From: DASQGA01 sp038209555
GTDB taxonomy: Bacteria > Actinomycetota > Thermoleophilia > Gaiellales > Gaiellaceae
Length of the DNA stretch: 64,000 nt
Reading direction: 5' to 3'
NCBI GenBank assembly: GCA_038209555.1
Contig: JBBQXP010000001.1
Location: 87,295-151,294 of the forward strand
Shown here: in pieces, positions 33,862 through 42,037 of the stretch
Layout of the letters: each line of letters begins with the position of its first letter
How positions within the stretch are numbered: the first letter of the stretch is position 1
The notes under the pieces: model-generated
Database searches by the model: none
Seen by the model: the letters and a program-made list of their open reading frames with translations, nothing else
Told to the model about the DNA's origin: nothing
Program-made: the position numbers and the translations under genes

Positions 33862-35096
33862 GCGAGCGCCTTTCGCCACTCCCGCGGGACCGGGCCGGCA
33901 ACGTCGATCGACCGGGCCCCGAGGAAGGTCGCGAGCTCCTCGAGCGCGGTGGACACCGCCCGGCCTGTCTCCGGCGCCTGGCCGGCCTCAGCATGGACTG
34001 CGTTCACGACCAGCCGTTGCTCTTTGCGGTCATAGGCCGGGTCGACGCGACCGACCAGCGTGTCGCCGTCGAGGATCGGGAGCACGTAGTAGCCGTACTC
34101 CCGACGCTCCTTGGGGACGTAGATCTCGATGCGGAAGCGAAACGCGAAGAGCTGTTCGGTCCGAGCTCGGTCGGCGATCAGGTTGTCGAAGGGGGAGAGA
34201 AGAGTCGTGCGAGGCTCCCAGGCACCGGCTCTGAGAGCTTCGACGAGCTGGATGTCGTCTGCGTGCACGTACCACTTGCCGGGCCAGGGCTCTCCCTCGT
34301 CCCCGGCTATCTCCGCTTCGACCACGCGGCCGTCGCGTGCCAGTGCTCGAAGGGCCGTCTCGAGGCCGGGATACCGGCCCCGGACGAAGTGAGCGCCAAT
34401 GTCGCGAGCGGTGCCCACGCCCAGGCCACGAAGCGAGCGCTCGACGGCCAGGGAAACGGCCTCGCGAACCGAGAGGCGGGGCCGTGCGGCCCGCTGCGCC
34501 GGGAGCCAGCGCTCGAAGAGATCCCAGACACGCGACTGGCCCTCCCGTCCGACGACGGCGATGGAGCCGCGCATCCAGAGGTAGTCGAGCATGCGCGTGA
34601 CCTCCATTCCCTCCGTCCACCCGCTCGAGCTCCAGGGAACGGCTGCGCGGCCCGAGAAGTCGCGAGCCCGGAGTGGGCCGTGCTTCCTCAACTCCGCGAA
34701 TATCTGACGGCGGAGAGTGTCGTTCGCCACCACCCAGTCCCGCATCTTCTGATGCCATATTCCGTTCCCCTTCGGGTAGCCGCGCATCAGGGTCGCCTCG
34801 TGAATCGGGTAGTCCGAGGTGGGGACGATCGAGGCGGCGTGCGCCCAGAACTCGAAGAGCTCCCGCCGGCCCCAGAGCAGCGAGTCGAGGACGGCCGGAT
34901 CGTAGTTCCCGAGACGGCTTCGGAGGACGAGTTGATGCGTTCGTGCAACGACGTTCACCGGGTCCAGCTGCAGGCACCCGATATCGCGGACGAGGTCGAG
35001 GACGCCAGCCCCGTCGGCCCTCGGCCGGGCGCCTGCAAGGTGCTGACAGGTGACGGCCAGGCGTCGCGCCTCGGTCTGCGTGAGGCGGAGGGTCAG
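33858..35096 (-). CDS. YcaQ-family winged-helix DNA glycosylase
   Basis: About 412 residues matching the HTH_42/YcaQ family of glycosylases that unhook interstrand crosslinks. Landmarks: LTQTEARRLAV at the N terminus, GCLQLDPVNVVARTHQLVLRSRLG near residue 40, ELFEFWAHAASIVP, and FDNLIADRARTEQLFAFRFRIEIYVP followed by YGYYVLPILDGD near the end. No ATG or GTG lies near the homologous N terminus. A CTG at 35096, overlapping the L,D-transpeptidase stop as CTGA, is the best candidate; a GTG about 85 bp upstream is the alternative. Confidence 0.85.
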   Translation of the reverse strand: MTLRLTQTEARRLAVTCQHLAGARPRADGAGVLDLVRDIGCLQLDPVNVVARTHQLVLRSRLGNYDPAVLDSLLWGRRELFEFWAHAASIVPTSDYPIHEATLMRGYPKGNGIWHQKMRDWVVANDTLRRQIFAELRKHGPLRARDFSGRAAVPWSSSGWTEGMEVTRMLDYLWMRGSIAVVGREGQSRVWDLFERWLPAQRAARPRLSVREAVSLAVERSLRGLGVGTARDIGAHFVRGRYPGLETALRALARDGRVVEAEIAGDEGEPWPGKWYVHADDIQLVEALRAGAWEPRTTLLSPFDNLIADRARTEQLFAFRFRIEIYVPKERREYGYYVLPILDGDTLVGRVDPAYDRKEQRLVVNAVHAEAGQAPETGRAVSTALEELATFLGARSIDVAGPVPREWRKALA

Positions 35097-36046
35097 GCGC
35101 CGACGATGAAGACGGGGGTGCCAGTATCCACGCTCGTGAAGAGCGACTCTGCGTCCGGGATCCTCATCCGGATGCACCCGTGCGAGGCCGAGTAGCCGAT
35201 CGAGGCGGCGTCGGGGGTCCCGTGGATCCCGACCCCGGGCGCGGTGAGGCCCATCCAGCGCGTGCCGAGCGGATTGCCGGGTCCGGGTGGGATCGGCTTC
35301 GCGTCCTTCGCCCACTCGCTGTCCGGAGGCAGCCACCACGGGTTCCGCTGCATGGTGACGATCTCGAAGGTGCCGAGTGGCGTCGGGTACTTCGACTGTC
35401 CGGTCGCGACGCCGAAGGTGCGCACGAGTGAGTGGCCGTCGTAGAGCGAGAGCCGGTTGGAGCCCCGGCGGATCACGATGATCGGCCCGTAGTTCGTGCT
35501 GGTCAGCTTGGGCTGGATCGGCTCGAGCGGCAGGGCGATCTGCGCGCCTCTCCACGTCGATCGCAGGGCCTGCACGATGTGGCGAACGAGCGTCTTCTTG
35601 GCCACCTCCTGGCCTGGCTTCGCCTCGGTGAAGGACGGAGCCAGCTTGGAGAGACCGACGAGTTTCGCGTCGACCGCCGGCCGGTGGTACTTCCGGTCGA
35701 GCCGGGCGGCGAAGCGGCGGACGGCAGCGCGGTCGACCTCGACTCGAAGCTGGATCTTCTGTCCGCGCTTCGCGTGGACGGCGCGCACGATCGCGTCCTG
35801 GATCGTCGTGCTCGCGCCGAGCGTGGCCGGTGACGCGTGCCAGATCTTGTCGTTGTGGAAGACGCGGATCGGCTCGTCGAAGCGAGCTTCCACCTTGGCG
35901 CGGGCGGGCTCGAAGGTCAGCCCTCCGACCGTTACGCCTCCGACTGTGACGCCGTGCGGGATCTGCGGCAGCGGGACGCCTGCGGCGGGCACGGCGGCGC
36001 CGAACGCACTGGCAACGAGGATCGTGGCGAGAATCCGGTGGACCAC
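35093..36046 (-). CDS. Secreted L,D-transpeptidase (YkuD) with peptidoglycan-binding domain
   Basis: A 317-residue exported enzyme making 3-3 peptidoglycan crosslinks. Signal peptide at 1-22, then a VanW-associated PG_binding_4-type domain (ARAKVEARFDEPIRVFHND to about residue 130). The YkuD domain starts at IIVIRRGSNRLSLYDG near 195 and ends with the catalytic IHGTP...SASHGCIRM motif near 275-292. A short duplication reads GVTVGGVTVGG near residue 32. Its stop overlaps the YcaQ-like gene. Confidence 0.92.
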   Translation of the reverse strand: MVHRILATILVASAFGAAVPAAGVPLPQIPHGVTVGGVTVGGLTFEPARAKVEARFDEPIRVFHNDKIWHASPATLGASTTIQDAIVRAVHAKRGQKIQLRVEVDRAAVRRFAARLDRKYHRPAVDAKLVGLSKLAPSFTEAKPGQEVAKKTLVRHIVQALRSTWRGAQIALPLEPIQPKLTSTNYGPIIVIRRGSNRLSLYDGHSLVRTFGVATGQSKYPTPLGTFEIVTMQRNPWWLPPDSEWAKDAKPIPPGPGNPLGTRWMGLTAPGVGIHGTPDAASIGYSASHGCIRMRIPDAESLFTSVDTGTPVFIVGA

Positions 36047-36114
36047 ACTGGCATGGTAGGCAGAAACTTTGCCGCCCCGAAGTGGCGCAATCCGTAGAGC
36101 TCCAAAGCCGGTCG

Positions 36115-36956
36115 TCAGACCTCGCGGTAGCGAGCGCGCGCGAGGCAGAAGACGCCATAGGCGAGGAGCCCCGCTGCGACGAGCCCGAGCAGGGCATCGC
36201 CGTACGAGTGCGATGCAAGCTTCTGCAGGGCGCCGTCGATCCCGATCGCCTCGTCCGGGTCGTAGTCGAGCGCCGCCTTGACGAGGAAGACACCGACGAG
36301 GCCGAAGACGATTCCCCGCGCCACGTGTCCGACCAGACCCGTCCGCCGAATCCAGCGGCGGCCGGCCTCGTTCATCTCCTCCGTCTTCATGTCCTTGAGG
36401 AAGCGGTACGACAGGCCCTTGTAGACGTTCCAGAGCCCGTAGCCCAGGACTCCGAGGCCGACGGCAGTCACGAGCGCGACGCCGCCGGGCCAGTCGAGCA
36501 CCACTGCAGCTGCCTTGCCCTGCTTGTTGCCGCCGCCCGAGCTGCCCGCATCGAGGACGATCGAGACGGCAGTCCAGCAGAGGCTTGCGTAGACCAGTCC
36601 GCGCGCTGCGTAGACAAGGCGCTTGCCGGCCCTACGTCCTCGCCGTGCTCGACCTTCTCGCCGAGCGCCGCAATGACGAAACGCCAGAGAGCGTAGCCGC
36701 CGAGGCCGATCGCGAGCAGCACGAGCAACCACTTCCCCCAACTTTCGCTCGCGAGCGTCCGGAGGGCGCCGTGCTGGTCGGTTGTCTTGCCGCCCTGATC
36801 GAGGGCGACGCCGATCGCGAGCACGGCGACGATGCCGTAGAGGAGGCCCTGGGCGACCATCCCGAAGCGGGCGAGCCACTCCACCCACGGACTGCGGGCG
36901 GCTTGCCTGGCCTTTCGTCCGGGGGCCGAGGCGTCGAGAGTCGTGTCCCAGGCCAT
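36115..36956 (-). pseudogene. DUF1206 membrane protein, frameshifted
   Basis: The N-terminal part (MAWDTTLDASAPGRKARQAA, then LARFGMVAQGLLYGIVAVLA) and C-terminal part (KRLVYAARGLVYASLCW to CLARARYREV) of one DUF1206 protein of about 280 residues, with its repeated GxxxGLxY membrane units, lie in different frames. The break is near 36625-36635, where the first frame reads GEDVGPASALS and the other resumes at GKRLVY. A one-base deletion would explain it. It may be a true pseudogene or an assembly error; both halves otherwise look well conserved. Confidence 0.75.
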
Positions 36957-37001
36957 GCCCCGGTCTAGCCAGGAGCAGCCGCGCCCAACCCAGGCGCGCG
37001 G

Positions 37002-37256
37002 CTACTCGCGGATCTCGAGCGTCCGAACCCCTCCAAGGTCGATCCATGTGCGACCGGGTGCGCGCACGATGCGAAAAAGGACGCTCGAGCACGTCCGGCA
37101 GCGGACAACTGTTCCAGGCGCACGCAGGTAGACCACTACTTCGGCGATGGGACCGATCGCCCCGCACGCTCTGCATACCACCGTCGAGACGGTCATCTCG
37201 ATGCCAAAGATCTCGAGAAGCTCGCCTCCGATCGCGTTTCCGTCCAGGTCAATCAT
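37002..37256 (-). CDS. DUF6510 small CxxC protein
   Basis: An 84-residue protein with two CxxC knuckles (VVCRACGAIG near residue 28 and VVRCRTCSSVL near 53), matching DUF6510. The fold is likely a zinc ribbon or rubredoxin-like site. It is downstream of the flavin reductase and molybdenum oxidoreductase genes on the same strand, separated only by repeat copy C, so it may serve that redox pair; this is an inference. The ATG follows the element by one base. Confidence 0.75.
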   Translation of the reverse strand: MIDLDGNAIGGELLEIFGIEMTVSTVVCRACGAIGPIAEVVVYLRAPGTVVRCRTCSSVLFRIVRAPGRTWIDLGGVRTLEIRE

Positions 37257-37257
37257 C

Positions 37258-37418
37258 TAGATGGTTGGTCGGTAATTGGCGTGCCCGCGGGGGCGGGCCA
37301 GACCAAGCCAGGGTGTGCCATCGCCCGTAGGCAAGGCTAGAAGCCTTGACAAGGGTGAGGGTGGGCGCCGTGTCTGGGCCGCCATCCGAGGGTGTGGTAA
37401 TTGTCGATCAAACATCTA
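37258..37418 (-). mobile_element. Full-length TAGATGG inverted-repeat element, copy C
   Basis: 161 bp on the minus strand, in the same orientation as the local operon. On that strand it runs from TAGATGTTTGATCGACAATT, whose TAG is the flavin reductase stop, to the complement of TAGATGGTTGGTCGGTAATT, one base before the DUF6510 ATG. The internal CAAGGCTTCTAGCCTTG hairpin and the TGGCTTGGTCTGG block match copies A and B. Confidence 0.85.
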
Positions 37419-38162
37419 ACCACCGGTCGCTCCGAAGCGCTCTGTCCTGATGCTCGCCGGCGCGTACCCGACCTCGACGAGCGCATCGGCCGCCGTCTCG
37501 ACGAACGACGTCGGCCCGCACACGAACGCCCGGGCCGCCCTCTCGGGCGGCCAGGCAACCTCGCCTAGCATTTCGACGTCCAGGCGACGGGCGTACCCGG
37601 CCCAGCCGGGCGGCTGCGAGCGAGTCAGCGTGTGGACGACCTCGACCCTCGTATCCTCGGCCAAGCGCTCGAGCTCATCCTGGTAGATCACGTCCTCCCA
37701 GGCACGCGACGAGTAGAGAAGCCGTGCCGGCACATCGCTCCCGGACGCCGCGCGGTGGCGGAGCATCGCCATGAGCGGGACGACGCCCGAGCCGCCGGCG
37801 ACCAGCAGCAGGGGGCAGTCCGTCGAGGCCTCCCAGACGAAGTACCCGCCGATCGGACCGCGGATCTCCAGTCCGTCGCCGGCCCGAAGCTCGTCGGCAA
37901 GGTAAGGCGACACCTCGCCGTCGTCGAGGCGCTCGACCGTGATTGCGAGAGGCTCCCCCGGCGCCGAGGCGATCGAGTAGCTTCGCTGCGCCTGATAGCC
38001 GTCCTCGGCGGTCAGGCGCACGTCGAGGTGCTGGCCGGCCCGGTGTCCCGGCCAGGCCGGCGCGTCGAGGACGATCGTGACCACGCGTGCGGTCTCCCGA
38101 ACGGAGTCCGTGACCTCGGCGACCTGCCACGTCAGTCGCCCCAGTACCGCTGTTCCTGCCAC
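37416..38162 (-). CDS. FNR-type flavin oxidoreductase
   Basis: A 248-residue ferredoxin-reductase-like protein: FAD-binding RSYSIASAPGEP near residue 60, the flavin phosphate region, then a NAD(P) domain with VAGGSGVVPLMAMLRH near 122 and ARAFVCGPTSFVETAADAL near 210. There is no C-terminal 2Fe-2S domain, so it must pass electrons to a separate partner. The upstream molybdenum oxidoreductase overlaps it by about 30 bp. The GTG at 38162 is the likely start. Confidence 0.85.
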   Translation of the reverse strand: MAGTAVLGRLTWQVAEVTDSVRETARVVTIVLDAPAWPGHRAGQHLDVRLTAEDGYQAQRSYSIASAPGEPLAITVERLDDGEVSPYLADELRAGDGLEIRGPIGGYFVWEASTDCPLLLVAGGSGVVPLMAMLRHRAASGSDVPARLLYSSRAWEDVIYQDELERLAEDTRVEVVHTLTRSQPPGWAGYARRLDVEMLGEVAWPPERAARAFVCGPTSFVETAADALVEVGYAPASIRTERFGATGG

Positions 38163-38734
38163 GGATCGCCACGAAGATGGTAGCCGTTCGACTCCCAGAA
38201 GCCAGGTTCGTCCTCGTCCCGAAGCGCGAGGCCGCGCACCCATTTAGCGCTCTTCCAGAAGTAGAGATGCGGGACGAGGAGTCGTGCCGGTCCTCCGTGC
38301 TCAGGCTCGAGAGGCTCCCCGTTGAACGTGTAGGCGACCCACGCCTTGCCGTCGGTCACGTCCTCAAGCGGCAGGTTCGTCGTGTAGTCGCCGTCGCAGA
38401 ACGCCACCACGTACGAGGCGTCGTGGTCCCCTCGGGCGAGCAGCGTGTCGACCGAGACTCCCTCCCAGGTCGTGTCGAGTTTCGACCACTTCGTGACGCA
38501 GTGGATGTCCTTCGTGATCGGCTCGCTCGGAAGATCCTGAAACTCTTCCCAGGTCCAGGTGACAGGCTCGGCGCCGCCCTGGATCGAGAACGTCCAGTCG
38601 TCGAGCGGCGTCCGGGGCGTCGGGCCGGCCGAGAGGACTGGGAAGTCGTCGACGAGGTACTGACCGGGGGGAATCCGGTCGCCCTGACCGTCGTCCCGTC
38701 GCCGGCCGCGGAAGCCGCGTGAGACGAAGCTCAT
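38132..38734 (-). CDS. Sulfite-oxidase-like molybdopterin oxidoreductase
   Basis: A 200-residue catalytic domain of the SUOX/YuiH/MsrP superfamily. The Mo-ligand Cys is in KDIHCVTKWSKLDTTWEGVS near residue 79; VVAFCDGDYTTNLPLED near 110, GEPLEPEHGGPARLLVPHLYFWKSAKWVRG and the closing GYHLRGDPWQEQRYWGD are family hallmarks. There is no Tat or Sec signal, so it is probably cytoplasmic. The ATG overlaps the rlmN stop (ATGA) and its 3' end overlaps the flavin reductase. Confidence 0.88.
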   Translation of the reverse strand: MSFVSRGFRGRRRDDGQGDRIPPGQYLVDDFPVLSAGPTPRTPLDDWTFSIQGGAEPVTWTWEEFQDLPSEPITKDIHCVTKWSKLDTTWEGVSVDTLLARGDHDASYVVAFCDGDYTTNLPLEDVTDGKAWVAYTFNGEPLEPEHGGPARLLVPHLYFWKSAKWVRGLALRDEDEPGFWESNGYHLRGDPWQEQRYWGD

Positions 38735-39735
38735 GGTGCTGTCCCTCCTTCCAGCGAAGAAGTAGCGGCCAGCTGTCCGCAGGCTGCAGCGATGTCGCGC
38801 CCGCGCGTGAGCCGGACCGTTGCAGGGAGGCGCGCGCGGTCGAGAACGTGCTTGAACGCCGCGATTGTGTCACGGCTCGATCCCTCGTACATCCCGGTCG
38901 GGTTGTAGGGAATCAGATTCACCTTGTAGACCTTCGGATCGAGGAGGTCGACGAGTGCGGCCGCCTGCCCGACGCTGTCGTTGACGCCCGCGAGCATGAC
39001 GTATTCGACGAACACCTTTCGGTTCGCCCGCCGGTGGTGCTCGTGGCAGAGCGCGAGGATCTCGGAGAGCGGGTAGCGGTCGTTGACCGGCATGATGCGG
39101 CTTCGGAGCTCGTCGTCGGGCGCGTGCAGCGAGAGCGCCAGGCGAATCGGCTCCTCCACCTCCTCGACGAAGCGCCGGAGCCCCGGGATCCAGCCGACCG
39201 TCGAGATCGTCGTCCGGCGGGGGGTGATCCCGAGGTCCGGGAGCCGTCGCGCGGCGGCGAGCACGTGATCGACGTTCAGCATCGGCTCGCCCATGCCCAT
39301 GAAAACCGCATGGTCGACGCGCTCGAACCGGCGGAAGTGAAGGGCCTGATCGAGTATCTCCGAAGCCGTGAGGTTCCGGCCGAAGCGCATCTGGCCGGTG
39401 GCGCAGAACGTGCATGTGAGAGGGCAGCCGGACTGGCTCGAGAGACAGAGCGAGCGGCGTCCGTCGCGGTAGCGCATGAGCACGGCCTCGACCGCGTGTC
39501 CCTCGCGAGTCCGGAAGAGCGCCTTCACCGTGCCGTCGCTGCTCCTCGCCTCGGACTCGAGCGCGAGCGTAGAGAAGGGCACGGCCTCGGCGAGCTCCGC
39601 CCGGAGACCCGTCGGAAGATTCGTCATCTCTTCGTAGCCGGCGGCCCCCCGCGCGGCCCACGCCCATACCTGACCGGTGCGGTACGCCGGTTGCTCGCGC
39701 TCGGCGAGCGTCTCCTCGAGGAGTGGGAGATCCAC
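38731..39735 (-). CDS. rlmN: 23S rRNA/tRNA adenine-C2 methyltransferase RlmN
   Basis: A 334-residue radical-SAM enzyme that methylates A2503 of 23S rRNA and A37 of tRNA. The FeS motif is GCPLTCTFCATGQM near residue 103; the FMGMGEPMLN and STVGWIPGLRRF segments and the C-terminal VRLTRGRDIAAACGQLA, with the second catalytic Cys, are present. The GTG at 39735 (VDLPLLEETLAER) gives the expected N terminus. Divergent from the GNAT gene over 21 bp. Confidence 0.93.
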   Translation of the reverse strand: MDLPLLEETLAEREQPAYRTGQVWAWAARGAAGYEEMTNLPTGLRAELAEAVPFSTLALESEARSSDGTVKALFRTREGHAVEAVLMRYRDGRRSLCLSSQSGCPLTCTFCATGQMRFGRNLTASEILDQALHFRRFERVDHAVFMGMGEPMLNVDHVLAAARRLPDLGITPRRTTISTVGWIPGLRRFVEEVEEPIRLALSLHAPDDELRSRIMPVNDRYPLSEILALCHEHHRRANRKVFVEYVMLAGVNDSVGQAAALVDLLDPKVYKVNLIPYNPTGMYEGSSRDTIAAFKHVLDRARLPATVRLTRGRDIAAACGQLAATSSLEGGTAP

Positions 39736-39756
39736 GGTTTTGACAAGGTAGCGGCC

Positions 39757-40246
39757 GTGGGGCCGGATATCGTCATCCGACACCTCTCGGAAGCGGATTG
39801 GCCCGCTGTCGCGAGCATTTACCGGCAAGGCATCGACTCGCGGCTGGCCACGTTCGAGACCGCGGTGCCGGAGTGGGAAGCCTGGAACGGCTCGCAGCTG
39901 CCGGACCACCGTCTCGTGGCCGTCGAGGGCGGCAAGGTCGTCGGTTGGGCGGTCCTCAGGCGCGTCTCGCCACGGCCGGCGTACGCCGGCGTCGTCGCGA
40001 ACGCGGTCTACGTCGCGGAAGCGGCTCGTGGGAGAGGCGTGGGTTCTGCTCGCACTTCTGGCGGGTGCGGATGCCGCGGGCTTCTGGACCGTGGAGGCCG
40101 GGATCTTCCCCGAGAACCACGCGAGCCTCAGGCTCCACGAGGGCTGCGGCTTTCGGCGTGTGGGAGTCCGCGAGCGGATCGGACGACTGGACGGCCGGTG
40201 GCGAGATGTCATTCTCCTCGAGCGCCGAAGCCCGATCGTCGAATGA
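39757..40246 (+). pseudogene. GNAT N-acetyltransferase, frameshifted
   Basis: The first part (GTG 39757; VIRHLSEADWPAVASIYRQG, VAVEGGKVVGWAVLRR, and the acetyl-CoA loop ARGRGVG) and the second (LLALLAGADAAGFWTVEAG, then FPENHASLRLHEGCGFRRVG) form one phosphinothricin-acetyltransferase-like protein of about 163 residues. They lie in two frames, with the shift near 40040-40050 just after the acetyl-CoA loop. It may be a genuine one-base indel mutation or a sequence error. Confidence 0.78.
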
Positions 40247-40310
40247 TCCAAGGGGTAGCCGCACCGCCGTAGGCGGGCGTACCGCTCGCCGCACTTCTTG
40301 CTTGCTCCTA

Positions 40311-40913
40311 CTAGGGAGTTCCAATCCGGCGCGGCGGCCAGTAGGTGACGACGACCGGGCCGATGAGCGCGTCGTCTGACACGGGCCCCCACGTGCGCGA
40401 GTCGCAGGAGAGATCGCGGTTGTCGCCCATCATGAAGTAGCTCCCGTTCGGAACCCGCCATTGGCGCGTCGTTCGATCTTCGTGTGAGCTTCGAACATAC
40501 GGCTCGGCAAGTCTCGTTCCGTTCACGGAGACGACGCCATTGCGCGTCGAGACGAGGTCGCCGGGCAGCCCGATCAGGCGCTTCACGAAGACGCCGCCTT
40601 GGCCACAGAGCTCTTCGGCCCGGGCCGGCGTCTCGAAGACGACGATCTCCCCGCGCCGCGGATCCCGGAAGTGGTAGATGAAACGGTTCGCGACCACGCG
40701 GTCCGAGTGTGCGCCCATGCAGCCGAGCGCCGGGCGCGCGCAGTGGAGCGTCGGCTCCATCGAAGGCGAGGGGATTCGGTACGGGTTCGCGACCTCCACT
40801 TTGACCGCGAGGACGGCGCCGACCGCGAGGACGATCGTCGCGAGCCATTCGACCGTGGAGCGCCAGCCCTCTGGCAGGCGCCGCAGGAGGGGCTCGAGGG
40901 GAGGAAAGGCCAC
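40311..40913 (-). CDS. lepB: Signal peptidase I
   Basis: A 200-residue membrane-anchored protease that removes Sec/Tat signal peptides. One N-terminal membrane helix (about 20-42); the catalytic Ser is in RIPSPSMEPTL near residue 50 and the Lys in VKRLIGLPGD near 107. GSYFMMGDNRDLSCDSRTWGPV near 160 is box E. The GTG at 40913 gives a normal N terminus. Divergent from the threonine aldolase gene over 47 bp. Confidence 0.92.
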   Translation of the reverse strand: MAFPPLEPLLRRLPEGWRSTVEWLATIVLAVGAVLAVKVEVANPYRIPSPSMEPTLHCARPALGCMGAHSDRVVANRFIYHFRDPRRGEIVVFETPARAEELCGQGGVFVKRLIGLPGDLVSTRNGVVSVNGTRLAEPYVRSSHEDRTTRQWRVPNGSYFMMGDNRDLSCDSRTWGPVSDDALIGPVVVTYWPPRRIGTP

Positions 40914-40960
40914 GTGCGCCAGGGTAGATGCTGGCGGAGCGCCGGAGGTAGGCTGACCCG

Positions 40961-42037
40961 ATGGTCGACCTCCGGTCCGACACCCTGACCCAGCCGACTC
41001 CCGGCATGCGAAAGGCCATGGCCGAGGCCGTCGTCGGTGACGAGCAAAAGCGCGAGGACCCGACCGTGATCGCGCTCGAGGAGCGGGGCGCCGCACTTCT
41101 GGGCCAGCAGGCGGCGATCTATCTCCCGACCGCGACGATGGCCAACCAGATCGCCCTTCGGCTCCACTCCGAGCCGGGGGACGAGGTGATCGCCGAGGCG
41201 AGCGCGCACGTCTTCCGATACGAGCTCGGAGGGCCCGCCGTCCACTCCGGGCTTTCGATGCGTGCGATCACGACGACCGACGGGCGCTTCGCGGCCGCCG
41301 ACGTGCGGGAGCTGATCAGCCACCCGGACGACCTGCACTCGCCGGCGAGCCGGATCCTCTGCGTCGAGAACACCCATAACGGGGGTGGGGGACGTGTGTG
41401 GCCGCTCGCGCAGCTTCGGGAGGTGTGCGCCGAGGCCAGAGCTTACGGGCTCCGGGCACATCTGGACGGCGCCCGGCTCCTGAACGCGGTCGTGGCGAGC
41501 GGGGTGCAGGCGGCCGAGATCGGCAAGGAGTTCGACTCTGTGACTCTGTGCCTGTCGAAGGGTCTTGGCTGTCCGCTCGGGGCGCTCCTCGCGACCTCGG
41601 ACGACCTCGCGCCGAAGGCACGACGCCTGAAGCACCTGTTCGGCGGGGCCATGCGCCAAGCCGGCGTGGTCGCCGCGACGGGCCTCTACGCATTCGATCA
41701 CCATGTGGAGCGCCTCGCCGAGGATCACGCGAACGCCCGCAAGCTCGCCGTCGGGCTCGCGGAGGCCGGGCTTCCGGTCGACCTCGCCCAGGTCGAGACG
41801 AACTTCGTGCTCCTGGACGCAAAGCCGCTGGGACTTACGGGGGAGGAGGTGCTGGGGCGCCTCAGAGGGGAGGGGGTTCTCCTTTCCTTCGCCGCCGGAA
41901 AGGACGTGCTCCGCGCCGTCACCCACCTGGACGTCTCCGCCGAGGACGTCGAGCGCGCGATCGAGGGTGCCGGCCGAGCTCTTTCCGGGGAGCGCCGCCC
42001 GGTTGAGCTCGCGGCGGACGCGCCAACTCCCTTCTGA
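40961..42037 (+). CDS. ltaE: Low-specificity threonine aldolase family PLP enzyme
   Basis: A 358-residue fold-type I PLP enzyme that would cleave L-threonine/allo-threonine to glycine and acetaldehyde. DLRSDTLTQPTPGMRKAM at the start, the PLP-contact LDGARLLNA near residue 168, and the Schiff-base Lys in TLCLSKGLGCPLGALLA near 197 are typical. The ATG follows lepB divergently. It opens a four-gene run with 1-base overlaps, suggesting an operon with the hydrolases below. Confidence 0.88.
   Translation: MVDLRSDTLTQPTPGMRKAMAEAVVGDEQKREDPTVIALEERGAALLGQQAAIYLPTATMANQIALRLHSEPGDEVIAEASAHVFRYELGGPAVHSGLSMRAITTTDGRFAAADVRELISHPDDLHSPASRILCVENTHNGGGGRVWPLAQLREVCAEARAYGLRAHLDGARLLNAVVASGVQAAEIGKEFDSVTLCLSKGLGCPLGALLATSDDLAPKARRLKHLFGGAMRQAGVVAATGLYAFDHHVERLAEDHANARKLAVGLAEAGLPVDLAQVETNFVLLDAKPLGLTGEEVLGRLRGEGVLLSFAAGKDVLRAVTHLDVSAEDVERAIEGAGRALSGERRPVELAADAPTPF

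Noticed and set aside
29475..37418. The repeats as a CRISPR array or REP/BIME cluster
   Set aside because: Copies are single, far apart, 161-167 bp long, and have inverted terminal repeats with TA flanks rather than short tandem spacing.
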